This document shows positions 33,928 through 45,526 of a stretch of DNA of 64,000 nucleotides, piece after piece. Position 1 is the first letter of the stretch, and each line of letters starts with the position of its first letter. Below the pieces are notes generated by a model, which worked only from the letters and a program-made list of their open reading frames with translations, was not told the DNA's origin and made no database searches. Both the position numbers and the translations under genes were made by a program. The stretch comes from Euphorbia lathyris (Eukaryota; Streptophyta; Magnoliopsida; Malpighiales; Euphorbiaceae): the NCBI RefSeq assembly GCF_963576675.1, contig NC_088910.1, forward strand, positions 29,018,531 to 29,082,530, written 5' to 3'.

Positions 33928-35744
33928 TGATGCGTAGCGTACGGGTAGAGCTTCTACGACGAAATATATATTATGATAAGTGCGTTACGACTATGGATGT
34001 GATCTTCCTAAATGCTCTATCTCTACTAGACGCCACTACTTAGGGGCAAGTGTACCTCGTCGTATCAAGTAATAATCCGGTTAAGACCGGGTATCGAATC
34101 CACGGGATTTATAACTACAAGTATTAAACGACTCGGTTTTATATGTTATCTAAGCGGTGAATACTTTGAGTTGATTCGGGGAACAACTACAAACTACTCA
34201 TAACTACGGGTGAGACAAATTTATATAACAAAAACTCTACGAAATGATGCGGATGGCGATAAGTTATAGCTATGACAAACAATGACTCCCAATATATATA
34301 CGGTTAATGATTTACTCTTTCAATGACGACTACGTGTAGTGTGACCGACCCGTGAAGTACTTAGACTACGTGGTTCCTAGTCAAGGCGTGTCTAATGCTT
34401 GGGACCAGAAATTAGGGCCCGTAAGTTCTGTGGTTTGTCAATTCCTACGGTTTCCGGAGCGTCACTTCCGGTAAGGTAACACCTATATGAATCCCTAAAG
34501 ATAGCCCGAATGGCGACGGAAATCGCGTTCTCCTACACAATAATCAATTACGAGTATCAAAACAAGTAACAAACATTAACACATATATAGAAAAAGAGAT
34601 TATGAATCATAAATTATAAATATGGAGAATGTAAATATGAAATACAACCAAGCATAGTACATAGGAAGAGTACAAGCTAATTAGCAAGTGAAAAGGGAAG
34701 AATCCACCCTCAGAACTAGCTAACCGGACTCAAGGCCGTCTCTTAGGACTTGGAGGTGGAGCTTTCGAGCTTGGTGAACGGAGATGGAACGGAACTTCGA
34801 TGGAATGTCGGAATTAACGAACAAGCTCTCAAGGTGATAGAGTTTTGCTAAATAAAATAAAATCTCAAACTATATAACAAGAACTTAAACTATAGTAACA
34901 ATTGTATATCAAAAGCTTGGTGTCCTTTAAATGAGTGCTATTCACTCCTATTTATACACATCAAGCTAGGGGCAGAGTTGTAATTTCACAAGATACAAGC
35001 ATGGAGGAACATGATTTTCTGCAGATTTCCCATGACACGCCTTGCGTATGGTGGGGAACGCCCTGCGTATTTGCCCATTCCGTCAGAAATCTCCTGCATG
35101 TGGACCAAATCCAGATCTTGTTGTCTCAACCACGCCCCGCGTAGACTGGGATGCGCCTTTCGTGTTTGTGTTTCTCAGATTTTATTGCTTGAATTGGGTC
35201 TTTTACGCACCGCGTAGCTGAAGCATGCCTCACGTAAATAAGTCTCTGAGTCTTTTAGGTCAAAGAACTTCCTTACACGCCCCGCGTATTTAGTGGGACG
35301 CCCCGCGTAGGAGCAGTTGACTCTGGGAGACCATGCAGTCTGACTTTCAGGATTAGGCTTATCATTTCTGACATATGTCATACGCCTCGCGTGGAGGTTG
35401 ATACGCCCCGCGTATCGGTGAGTAGATCCCACGTGGTGCCTGTGGATTGAACAATTATTTCTGACCAAGTGTTCCACGCCCCGCGTGAAGGGTGATACGC
35501 CTCGCGTATGTCGGTGGATTTTCGCTCCTTGCTCGTACCTGAAATACAATTCTCGAGAGCAGAGTTAGCTTGACGTTTTATTTTCTAAATTAATAAAAAA
35601 TAAGAAAAATTAACCGAAAGTACGGAATTTATTTTTATTTCATTATTTTATTAAAACACTCTATTTTTGCAATTAAACTTATTTATTTCATCTAAAATTA
35701 AACCGTAAATCACGCTAAAAGATAGGGACGAAACGCCCCTATCA
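33928..35744 (-). repeat. Left LTR of copy A (3' LTR in coding sense)
   Basis: 1,817 bp, from TGATGCG to CTATCA on the + strand. It contains the array of GC-rich palindromes at about 35,030-35,510. A purine-rich tract (minus strand GAGGAGGTT) borders it at 35,745-35,756, in the expected polypurine position. Open frames within it on both strands are by-products of the repeated GC-rich motif, not genes. Confidence 0.9.
35032..35512. repeat. Array of twelve paired 13-bp hyphenated palindromes in the LTR
   Basis: The ideal motif is TACGC-CCC-GCGTA, in which the two 5-bp arms are reverse complements. Twelve variants occur, near 35,035, 35,056, 35,129, 35,150, 35,202, 35,223, 35,272, 35,298, 35,378, 35,400, 35,473 and 35,492. 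They form six pairs: members 19-26 bp apart, pairs 70-106 bp apart. The same array recurs in all four LTRs (about 40,408-40,880, 42,862-43,342 and 48,238-48,710). Arms vary mostly by CpG-to-TpG/CpA changes, as expected from methylation decay. Confidence 0.85.
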
Positions 35745-35756
35745 AACCTCCTCGGA

Positions 35757-37190
35757 CTTTAAAGTTTTACTTGTCCTCAAGTAAAAGAAATCGAAAGACA
35801 AGGGATTGAGATCATTAAGAAACAAACCGTCGGTTGGTTTTACCAAGTGCGTGATTCCGAAGCTAAAGTTTTATGCAAAGTTTTCGGCAAGTACCTACGC
35901 AAACAAATGAGTGACCAAAACTTGTTTGAAACCTCCATGATCAAATTTAATAGGCAATATTAACGGGGGTTGATTATCTTTTGAGAACCCGAAAGCACCT
36001 CACCAAGGGATTTCACTCTTACGCTCAAATTTTGGTGGGTCGGTGTTTTTGCACTCTCCTTTGCACTTACTCGAAGTCACTTTGAGTTTGCATTTTCATC
36101 CGGGTTTTTCCTCCTATGTTATGGTCTAGGCAATATTAAAAATGAACCCGGAGGGGGGTTGTAATGTGGGTGGCTTTTTAGTGGTTAATTTTTAGAAACT
36201 CGAGTTCAAACACAATTTTGATGATCGCACCGTGTTTTTATTTTGGCCTTAGTAAGTTCGTAAAATATAACTCGAAATTGCTCGGGTGGAGCTTGAGAAT
36301 GCCTTTTGCTCTTTATTGTGTTTTTCTTTTTCTTTTTGTTTTGAGAGCGGCACAAAAACGATTTCGAAATCTTATGGTGCTTACTTATCAAGGCCTTGGC
36401 TTATTTCGGGTGCGATTTGATTTTGTTGGTATTTGAACAAGAGGAAAAAGGGTTAAATGTTAAAAGGGTATTAACAAAAAAAAAGTCGGTTAATAGGCTC
36501 GAGGGGGTTTCCTAGAGGTTAATGAAAACGAGAAAAATAAGTTAAGAAAAGAATTAGACTAAGTGGGTTCGTTTTATCATCTATTGCCATTTTAACCAAA
36601 ATAAGTGTACTTGATCCGGTATTAGGTACAAACTCTATGAATTGAGTGAAGTCAAAGCTCTCGAAAAAATTGTGAAAGAAATAGAGTTCTCGTACGAACT
36701 CTTTTAGGCTCAAAGATATCTCACAAAATTTCGGGTTAAATTGTGTACGTTCAAGTTCTCGTTAAATTTCCAACTGTCCCATTTTTATTGCCTTTTTAAA
36801 TTTCATTATAGAGATAACTTGTGGGTTAGGACTCAATACTTTTGTTTAGTGCGAACCTAGGCTTTGCATAAATTCTATAACTTCAGAATTAAGACTAAAA
36901 TTTCTTACTAAAACCGATCCTTTGTGTTAACGTCTTTATATTTAAGAACAAATAACAGAACTTTAATTAATTTCCGAGGGGGGTAGTGTGTCGGAAAAAT
37001 TTAAGAATCAATAAATTAGTTTAATTATTTTGTTGTTTATTTGATTTTTATTTTTGTTTTTGTTAGTGCAAAACAAACGGTGAGTGCGGGGTTGCACGAC
37101 CCTCCGCGTTATTAAAATGACGTCTATTCCAAGGGCGTCGCAAGAGAAGAAAAACAAAAACAAAATAAAGATGGAATGTAAAAAGGGCCC
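35757..37190. other. Non-coding interior of the gag-only element, copy A
   Basis: This is where pol would lie in an autonomous gypsy element. On the minus strand 'cttgaggacaagtaaaac' just inside the left LTR resembles the sequence often seen downstream of pol in plant gypsy elements. No protease, reverse transcriptase or integrase motif is visible in any frame. The equivalent in copy B is 43,587-45,020. Confidence 0.6.
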
Positions 37191-37194
37191 TTGA

Positions 37195-37455
37195 AGGTCG
37201 GGTCCTACGCGTGGCGTGCCCAGGGAGGCGCCCCGCGTAGGAGGTGCGTTTTAAACCAATTTTGGCCAGAGACTCAAATACGCGGGGCGTGCTTAGAGGG
37301 GCGCCCCGCGTGGCCATTCATTTGAACTTAGTAAAAAGATCAGAAACTTGGCTACGCGGGGCGCACTGGTACGTACACTTCGCATGAAATGGAAAAACAG
37401 TGCCAGAGACTCGGCTACGTGGGGCGTGATGGTGTGTACGCCCCGCATAATAAAT
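37195..37455. repeat. Second cluster of GC-rich palindromes in the element interior (copy A)
   Basis: Eight variants of the LTR palindrome occur as four pairs, near 37,203/37,216, 37,268/37,301, 37,350/37,370 and 37,412/37,432. Here the centre reads GGG on the + strand in some members (TACGC-GGG-GCGTG type) and CCC in others, so pairs tend to be in opposite sense. Equivalent positions in copy B are 7,830 bp further right. Confidence 0.75.
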
Positions 37456-37696
37456 TTGGATTAGTATGGGATTTGTTTTTTTTTCGTTGATTTTAATTTA
37501 AGAAGATAGTGCCTACGAAGAAAAGAACAAACAGATATGATACATATATACAAAGGGTTTGAGAAATCCAAACCGGGGCTACGTTTAGAGTCGAAGCAGC
37601 TCGACTTTCTCTTGTGGCGGCTTATTGCAGGCTGTCCGAATTGGAACTCGACAGGTCCGAACTTCTACTATTTAGGAGAGTTATTGCCTGTCCGGG

Positions 37697-39142
37697 CTAT
37701 CTGTTTTTGCCCTGCGGGTTCTGCTTGGTGTTTGCCGGAAGAGTTCCTAATGGCCTCTCCTGTTGCTGACGATTCAAGTGGGCTACTTGGCGGCTAAGGT
37801 CCCTGCAAAACACCTCACTATCGGCAAGACGGGTTAAGATATCCTTTAACAAGGACGTTACGGACTGGCCATGCACATTATCAGGAGGTGGAGCGTTCCG
37901 ATTACCGGGCATGGCTTGTGATTGCCCTAGCCCATTTTCCCAATATTCTTGATCAAAGTCGGATGGGGGCCTCAATACATTATTATTATTGCCATACGAC
38001 AAGTTAGGGTGTTGGTAATGAGGCCTCCATCCGCTGTTATTATTATTGTGGTGGTGTGAGTAGGAGTTCGGGTTAGGATTGTACCTTTGATTGCCTCCTA
38101 TGTAACTTACATTTTCGGTGTCGCCGGCGAAAGGGCTACCGGCTTGTCAATTAAGTCCGTCATGGTCTCCACCACAATGATTGCACATCAGGACCTGTGC
38201 AACTTTGTTAAGCCTCAACTGGGCTATCAAAGCGTCAAGTTTTTTATTCATTTCCGCCATGGAACTTTTCGGAGCCTCTTTCTCCACGGTGAACGTTTGA
38301 TGTCGTGAAGGTCCGGCAAGCCGATCTTCTTGCCACTGTACGCTTTTCCTTGCGAGCTCGTGAATGAGCTCATATGCCTCGCTTGTCGATTTTCGAAACA
38401 AATCCCCACCTGCGGCGGAATCAACAGTCGCACGATTAGTGGGAGTTAAACCATGGTAGAAGGTACTTACCAAATCATGCTTAGGGATGTCATGGTGGGG
38501 GCAGTTTTGGAGCAACTTCCGGAACCTAGCCCAAGCTGAATGGAGGGCTTCGTGTTCGAGCTGCCGAAAGGTAGTGATGTCGTTCCTTAACTTAACCGTT
38601 TTGGAGGGCGGGAAGTAGTAAGAAAGGAACTCCTTCTCAAGTTCCACCCATGATGTTATTGAACCCGCCTCCAACGAGTGCAACCACTCCAACGCTTGTC
38701 CTGTCAAAGAGAAAGGAAACAACTTTAGTCGGACGGCCTCAACCGGTACACCGTTTTGCCGAGAAGTTTCGGCACACATAAGAAATTTATTTAAATGTTC
38801 GTTAGGGTTTTCATGAGGTTCTCCTCCGAACTGGCCAAGTTGGTGGATGAGTTGGATCATGCTAGTCTTGATTTCATATGTGTTGGCCGGGATGGTGGGG
38901 GCAACGATTCCGTTGCGGTTTTGAGGACGATGCGGAGCAAGAATCTCCATCATCGAGCGCATGTCATTGCCTCCACCATTGCGGTTGTTATTCACGGGTT
39001 GCACCGGCGGTCTTTGGTTGACCTCGGGTTGGTTAGCTTCATTGTTGAGGTTTTCCATTTTCTCTCTCCGAATCCTACAAAGAGTACGTTCAATTTCAAG
39101 ATCAATAGGAACGAGAGTATCACTCCGAGATCGGGTGTGCAT
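37697..39142 (-). pseudogene. Gypsy-type gag with one in-frame stop (copy A)
   Basis: The frame starts at 39,142 (MHTRSRSD...) and stays open to a TGA at 38,149-38,147, then continues in the same frame to 37,697, 482 codons in all. Gag forms the particle that packages element RNA. Residues about 110-260 match the retrotransposon gag domain of the Athila/Tat type ('ALEWLHSLEAGSITSW', 'FFP/YFPPSKTVKLRNDI', 'FYHGLTP'). At about 318 a zinc knuckle begins (Cys-x2-Cys-x3-His) and the TGA stands exactly where the last Cys would be. The tail after the stop is Asn/Pro/Gln-rich. The same break is present in copy B, so it predates the duplication. Either a dead gag or, less likely, a truncated product lacking the knuckle. 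Confidence 0.85.
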
Positions 39143-39277
39143 AAAATAAATAAATGAAATAAATTATAAACAAGAAAGAATGTTGTTAGTGAAAAGTCTA
39201 TATAAACAATTTATACAAAAATAATGCTTAGACTAACAATAAAATGTTTTTGTCTAATATTGCAAGAAATTATAAAT

Positions 39278-39294
39278 CCCCGGCAACGGCGCCA
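39278..39294 (-). other. Primer binding site, tRNA-Asp type (copy A)
   Basis: The + strand reads CCCCGGCAACGGCGCCA, which equals the 3' end of plant tRNA-Asp including CCA; the element's minus strand is therefore complementary to it. It lies 6 bp inside the right LTR. This fixes the coding orientation and which LTR is 5'. Confidence 0.85.
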
Positions 39295-39300
39295 AAAACT

Positions 39301-41117
39301 TGATGCGTAGCGTACGGGTAGAGCTTCTACGACGAAATATATATTATGATAAGTGTGTTACGACTATGGATGTGATCTTCCTAAATGCTCTATCTCTACT
39401 AGACGCCACTACTTAGGGGCAAGTGTACCCCGTCGTATCAAGTAATAATCTGGTTAAGACCGGGTATCGAATCCACAGGATTTATAACTACAAGTATTAA
39501 ACGACTCGGTTTTATATGTTATCTAAGCGGTGAATACTTTGAGTTGATTCGGGGAACAACTACAAACTACTCCTAACTACGGGTGAGACAAATTTATATA
39601 ACAAAAACTCTATGAAATGATGCGGATGGCGATAAGTTATAACTATGACAAACAATGACTCCCAATATATATACGGTTAATGATTTACTCTTGCAATGAC
39701 GACTACGTGTAGTGTGACCGACCTATGAAGTACTTAGACTACGTGGTTCCTAGTCAAGGCGTGTCTAATGCTTGGGACCAGAAATTAGGGCCCGTAAGTT
39801 CCGTGGTTTGTCAATTCCTACGGTTTCCGGAGCGTCACTTTCGGTAAGGCAACACCTATATGAATCCCTAAAGATAGCCCGAATGGCGGCGGAAATCACG
39901 TTCTCCTACACAATAATCAATTACGAGTATCAAAACAAGTAACAAACATTAACACATATATGGAAAAAGAGATTATGAATCATAAATTATAAATATGGAG
40001 AATGTAAATATGAAATACAATCAAGCCTAGTACATAGGGAGAGTACAAGCTAATTAGCAAGTGAAAATGGAAGAATCCACCCTCGGAACTAGCTAACCGG
40101 ACTCAAGGCCGTCTCTTAGGACTTGGAGGTGGAGCTTTCGAGCTTGGTGAATGGAGATGGAACGGAACTTCGATGGAATGCCGGAATTAACGAACAAGCT
40201 CTCAAGGTGATAGAGTTTTGCTAAATAAAATAAAATCTCAAACTATATAACAAGAACTTAAACTATAGTAACAATTGTATATCAAAAGCTTGGTGTCCTT
40301 TAAATGAGTGCTAGTCACTCTTATTTATACACATCAAACAAGGGGCAGAGTTGTAATTTCATAAGATACAAGCATGGAGGAACATGATTTTCTGCAGATT
40401 TCCCATGACACGCCTCGCGTATGGTGGGGGACGCCCCGCGTATTTGCCCATTCTGTCAGAAATCTCCTGCATGTGGAACAAATCCAGATCTTATTGTCTC
40501 AACCACGCCCCACGTAGACTGGGATGCGCCTCGCGTGTTTGTGTTTCTGAGATTTTATTGCTTGAATTGGGTCTTTTACGCACCGCGTAGCTGAAGCATG
40601 CCTCGCGTAAATAAGTCTCTGAGTCTTTTAGGTCGAAGAACTTCCTTACACGCCCCGCGTATTTGGTGGGACGCCCCGCATAGGAGCAGTTGACTCTGGG
40701 AGACCATACAGTCTGACTTTCAGGATGAGGCTTATCATTTCTGACATATGTCATACGCCTCGCGTTGAGGTTGATACGCCCCGCGTATCGGTGAGTAGAT
40801 CCCACGTGGTGCCTGTGGATTGAACAATTATTTCTGACCAAGTGTTCCACGCCCCGCGTGAAGGGTGATACGCCCCGCGTATGTCGATGGATTTTCGCTC
40901 CTTGCTCGTACCTGAAATACAATTCTCGAGAGTCGAGTTAGCTTGACGTTTTATTTTCTAAATTAATCAAAAATAAGGAAAATTAACCGAAAGTACGGAA
41001 TTTATTTTTATTTCATTATTTTATTAAAACACTCTATTTTTGCAATTAAACTTATTTATTTCATCTAAAATTAAACCGTAAATCACGCTAAAAGATAGGG
41101 ACGAAACGCCCCTATCA
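39301..41117 (-). repeat. Right LTR of copy A (5' LTR in coding sense)
   Basis: Same length (1,817 bp) as the left LTR and colinear with it throughout, with scattered substitutions, for example TGCGTT versus TGTGTT near its start. Contains the palindrome array at about 40,408-40,880. Confidence 0.9.
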
Positions 41118-41164
41118 ACCATCTGTCCTTGAACAACAATATTTAATTTCAATATTTGTTGTTT

Positions 41165-41575
41165 CTAATCTTTTCTTTTACATCATGATATTAACAATGC
41201 TTATCTACATGAAAAGATTGATGAAGAACTCTATTGTTCCACCAATTGGTTAAAATGCACCCCAGGGAACATCTATTACTTGATAGTCAGGTACTGGTTC
41301 TCGACACTTATAATTTTTTTAGATTATGTGACTATTACTGGAAATAACTAATGTTTTAATTCAAAAAGCAAACCATAGATTGAACTTGGCTTTCACTATT
41401 AAAGATTAGGGAATGGCTAAGTACTTTCTTTGGGTGGATTTAGCAAGGTTAGAATCAAGGATTTTTATTTCCTAGCATAAATACATTATAGACTTGATTA
41501 CAGATACCAGTTTGACTAATGCTCATTCAGTTTTTAGTCCATTTCCTAGTGGTGTCAAATTGAACTGAATATTTA
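41165..41575 (+). pseudogene. Ty1/copia reverse transcriptase remnant (copy in unit B)
   Basis: Duplicate of the fragment at 33,335-33,745, with the same frames and breaks. It separates the two gag-only elements and shows that the block was duplicated with its flanking DNA, not by a second insertion. Confidence 0.6.
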
Positions 41576-44500
41576 TTGTTTCGAACACGCTTTTACTTAT
41601 TGTTTAAGCCACATATAAATTGCATCAGCTTATCTTTTTCACACATGATTTGAATTATAGACCTAGCTTCACCACATCTACAACTTGCTATAGATTTCAA
41701 AGCAGCAATGACATCCCAAAGATGTTTTGGTTTGTTAAAGAAAACAGTTACAACCATTGATGCGTAGCGTACGGGTAGAGCTTCTACGACGAAATATATA
41801 TTATGATAAGTGCGTTACGACTATGGATGTGATCTTCCTAAATGCTCTATCTCTACTAGACGCCACTACTTAGGGGCAAGTGTACCTCGTCGTATCAAGT
41901 AATAATCCGGTTAAGACCGGGTATCGAATCCACGGGATTTATAACTACAAGTATTAAACGACTCGGTTTTATATGTTATCTAAGCGGTGAATACTTTGAG
42001 TTGATTCGGGGAACAACTACAAACTACTCATAACTACGGGTGAGACAAATTTATATAACAAAAACTCTACGAAATGATGCGGATGGCGATAAGTTATAGC
42101 TATGACAAACAATGACTCCCAATATATATACGGTTAATGATTTACTCTTTCAATGACGACTACGTGTAGTGTGACCGACCCGTGAAGTACTTAGACTACG
42201 TGGTTCCTAGTCAAGGCGTGTCTAATGCTTGGGACCAGAAATTAGGGCCCGTAAGTTCTGTGGTTTGTCAATTCCTACGGTTTCCGGAGCGTCACTTCCG
42301 GTAAGGTAACACCTATATGAATCCCTAAAGATAGCCCGAATGGCGACGGAAATCGCGTTCTCCTACACAATAATCAATTACGAGTATCAAAACAAGTAAC
42401 AAACATTAACACATATATAGAAAAAGAGATTATGAATCATAAATTATAAATATGGAGAATGTAAATATGAAATACAACCAAGCATAGTACATAGGAAGAG
42501 TACAAGCTAATTAGCAAGTGAAAAGGGAAGAATCCACCCTCAGAACTAGCTAACCGGACTCAAGGCCGTCTCTTAGGACTTGGAGGTGGAGCTTTCGAGC
42601 TTGGTGAACGGAGATGGAACGGAACTTCGATGGAATGTCGGAATTAACGAACAAGCTCTCAAGGTGATAGAGTTTTGCTAAATAAAATAAAATCTCAAAC
42701 TATATAACAAGAACTTAAACTATAGTAACAATTGTATATCAAAAGCTTGGTGTCCTTTAAATGAGTGCTATTCACTCCTATTTATACACATCAAGCTAGG
42801 GGCAGAGTTGTAATTTCACAAGATACAAGCATGGAGGAACATGATTTTCTGCAGATTTCCCATGACACGCCTTGCGTATGGTGGGGAACGCCCTGCGTAT
42901 TTGCCCATTCCGTCAGAAATCTCCTGCATGTGGACCAAATCCAGATCTTGTTGTCTCAACCACGCCCCGCGTAGACTGGGATGCGCCTTTCGTGTTTGTG
43001 TTTCTCAGATTTTATTGCTTGAATTGGGTCTTTTACGCACCGCGTAGCTGAAGCATGCCTCACGTAAATAAGTCTCTGAGTCTTTTAGGTCAAAGAACTT
43101 CCTTACACGCCCCGCGTATTTAGTGGGACGCCCCGCGTAGGAGCAGTTGACTCTGGGAGACCATGCAGTCTGACTTTCAGGATTAGGCTTATCATTTCTG
43201 ACATATGTCATACGCCTCGCGTGGAGGTTGATACGCCCCGCGTATCGGTGAGTAGATCCCACGTGGTGCCTGTGGATTGAACAATTATTTCTGACCAAGT
43301 GTTCCACGCCCCGCGTGAAGGGTGATACGCCTCGCGTATGTCGGTGGATTTTCGCTCCTTGCTCGTACCTGAAATACAATTCTCGAGAGCAGAGTTAGCT
43401 TGACGTTTTATTTTCTAAATTAATAAAAAATAAGAAAAATTAACCGAAAGTACGGAATTTATTTTTATTTCATTATTTTATTAAAACACTCTATTTTTGC
43501 AATTAAACTTATTTATTTCATCTAAAATTAAACCGTAAATCACGCTAAAAGATAGGGACGAAACGCCCCTATCAAACCTCCTCGGACTTTAAAGTTTTAC
43601 TTGTCCTCAAGTAAAAGAAATCGAAAGACAAGGGATTGAGATCATTAAGAAACAAACCGTCGGTTGGTTTTACCAAGTGCGTGATTCCGAAGCTAAAGTT
43701 TTATGCAAAGTTTTCGGCAAGTACCTACGCAAACAAATGAGTGACCAAAACTTGTTTGAAACCTCCATGATCAAATTTAATAGGCAATATTAACGGGGGT
43801 TGATTATCTTTTGAGAACCCGAAAGCACCTCACCAAGGGATTTCACTCTTACGCTCAAATTTTGGTGGGTCGGTGTTTTTGCACTCTCCTTTGCACTTAC
43901 TCGAAGTCACTTTGAGTTTGCATTTTCATCCGGGTTTTTCCTCCTATGTTATGGTCTAGGCAATATTAAAAATGAACCCGGAGGGGGGTTGTAATGTGGG
44001 TGGCTTTTTAGTGGTTAATTTTTAGAAACTCGAGTTCAAACACAATTTTGATGATCGCACCGTGTTTTTATTTTGGCCTTAGTAAGTTCGTAAAATATAA
44101 CTCGAAATTGCTCGGGTGGAGCTTGAGAATGCCTTTTGCTCTTTATTGTGTTTTTCTTTTTCTTTTTGTTTTGAGAGCGGCACAAAAACGATTTCGAAAT
44201 CTTATGGTGCTTACTTATCAAGGCCTTGGCTTATTTCGGGTGCGATTTGATTTTGTTGGTATTTGAACAAGAGGAAAAAGGGTTAAATGTTAAAAGGGTA
44301 TTAACAAAAAAAAAGTCGGTTAATAGGCTCGAGGGGGTTTCCTAGAGGTTAATGAAAACGAGAAAAATAAGTTAAGAAAAGAATTAGACTAAGTGGGTTC
44401 GTTTTATCATCTATTGCCATTTTAACCAAAATAAGTGTACTTGATCCGGTATTAGGTACAAACTCTATGAATTGAGTGAAGTCAAAGCTCTCGAAAAAAT

Positions 44501-45526
44501 TGTGAAAGAAATAGAGTTCTCGTACGAACTCTTTTAGGCTCAAAGATATCTCACAAAATTTCGGGTTAAATTGTGTACGTTCAAGTTCTCGTTAAATTTC
44601 CAACTGTCCCATTTTTATTGCCTTTTTAAATTTCATTATAGAGATAACTTGTGGGTTAGGACTCAATACTTTTGTTTAGTGCGAACCTAGGCTTTGCATA
44701 AATTCTATAACTTCAGAATTAAGACTAAAATTTCTTACTAAAACCGATCCTTTGTGTTAACGTCTTTATATTTAAGAACAAATAACAGAACTTTAATTAA
44801 TTTCCGAGGGGGGTAGTGTGTCGGAAAAATTTAAGAATCAATAAATTAGTTTAATTATTTTGTTGTTTATTTGATTTTTATTTTTGTTTTTGTTAGTGCA
44901 AAACAAACGGTGAGTGCGGGGTTGCACGACCCTCCGCGTTATTAAAATGACGTCTATTCCAAGGGCGTCGCAAGAGAAGAAAAACAAAAACAAAATAAAG
45001 ATGGAATGTAAAAAGGGCCCTTGAAGGTCGGGTCCTACGCGTGGCGTGCCCAGGGAGGCGCCCCGCGTAGGAGGTGCGTTTTAAACCAATTTTGGCCAGA
45101 GACTCAAATACGCGGGGCGTGCTTAGAGGGGCGCCCCGCGTGGCCATTCATTTGAACTTAGTAAAAAGATCAGAAACTTGGCTACGCGGGGCGCACTGGT
45201 ACGTACACTTCGCATGAAATGGAAAAACAGTGCCAGAGACTCGGCTACGTGGGGCGTGATGGTGTGTACGCCCCGCATAATAAATTTGGATTAGTATGGG
45301 ATTTGTTTTTTTTTCGTTGATTTTAATTTAAGAAGATAGTGCCTACGAAGAAAAGAACAAACAGATATGATACATATATACAAAGGGTTTGAGAAATCCA
45401 AACCGGGGCTACGTTTAGAGTCGAAGCAGCTCGACTTTCTCTTGTGGCGGCTTATTGCAGGCTGTCCGAATTGGAACTCGACAGGTCCGAACTTCTACTA
45501 TTTAGGAGAGTTATTGCCTGTCCGGG

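Larger units (their letters stand above)
33928..41117 (-). mobile_element. Gag-only gypsy-type LTR retrotransposon (TR-GAG-like), copy A, 7,190 bp
   Basis: Complete element with 1,817-bp LTRs at 33,928-35,744 and 39,301-41,117, each TG...CA. The 5-bp target duplication ACCAT lies at 33,923-33,927 and 41,118-41,122. Coding orientation is minus: the primer binding site adjoins the right LTR and a purine-rich tract adjoins the left one. The 3,556-bp interior encodes gag but I see no protease, reverse transcriptase, RNase H or integrase, so it must be mobilised by a relative. The gag type and tRNA-Asp primer suggest the Athila/Tat branch of Ty3/gypsy. Non-autonomous elements with only a gag frame have been described in plants as TR-GAGs. 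The two LTRs differ at dozens of sites (roughly two percent by eye), so insertion is not very recent. Confidence 0.9.
33320..41149. repeat. Tandem duplication, unit A (7,830 bp)
   Basis: This block and the next are direct copies offset by exactly 7,830 bp. The unit contains 603 bp of left flank (a copia remnant), one target-duplication copy, a complete 7,190-bp LTR element, the second target-duplication copy and 27 bp of right flank. The homology begins at 33,320; one base further left the copies differ. The four bases CAAT at 33,320-33,323 recur at 41,150-41,153 and 48,980-48,983, the microhomology at the breakpoints. Confidence 0.95.

Noticed and set aside
34935..35549. Overlapping open frames on both strands of the LTRs (also at 40,384-40,922, 42,765-43,379 and 48,214-48,752)
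   Set aside because: They arise from the repeated GC-rich palindrome, which lacks stop codons in several frames. The peptides are repetitive, match no domain, and differ by frame rather than by conserved sequence.
38795..39157. + strand open frames opposite the gag gene (and 46,625-46,987)
   Set aside because: They are antisense shadows of the gag coding sequence, which has recognisable domains on the minus strand.
39278..39294. Possible tRNA-Asp gene fragment
   Set aside because: Only the 17 terminal nucleotides of the tRNA are present, 6 bp inside an LTR. This is a retrotransposon primer binding site, not a tRNA gene.
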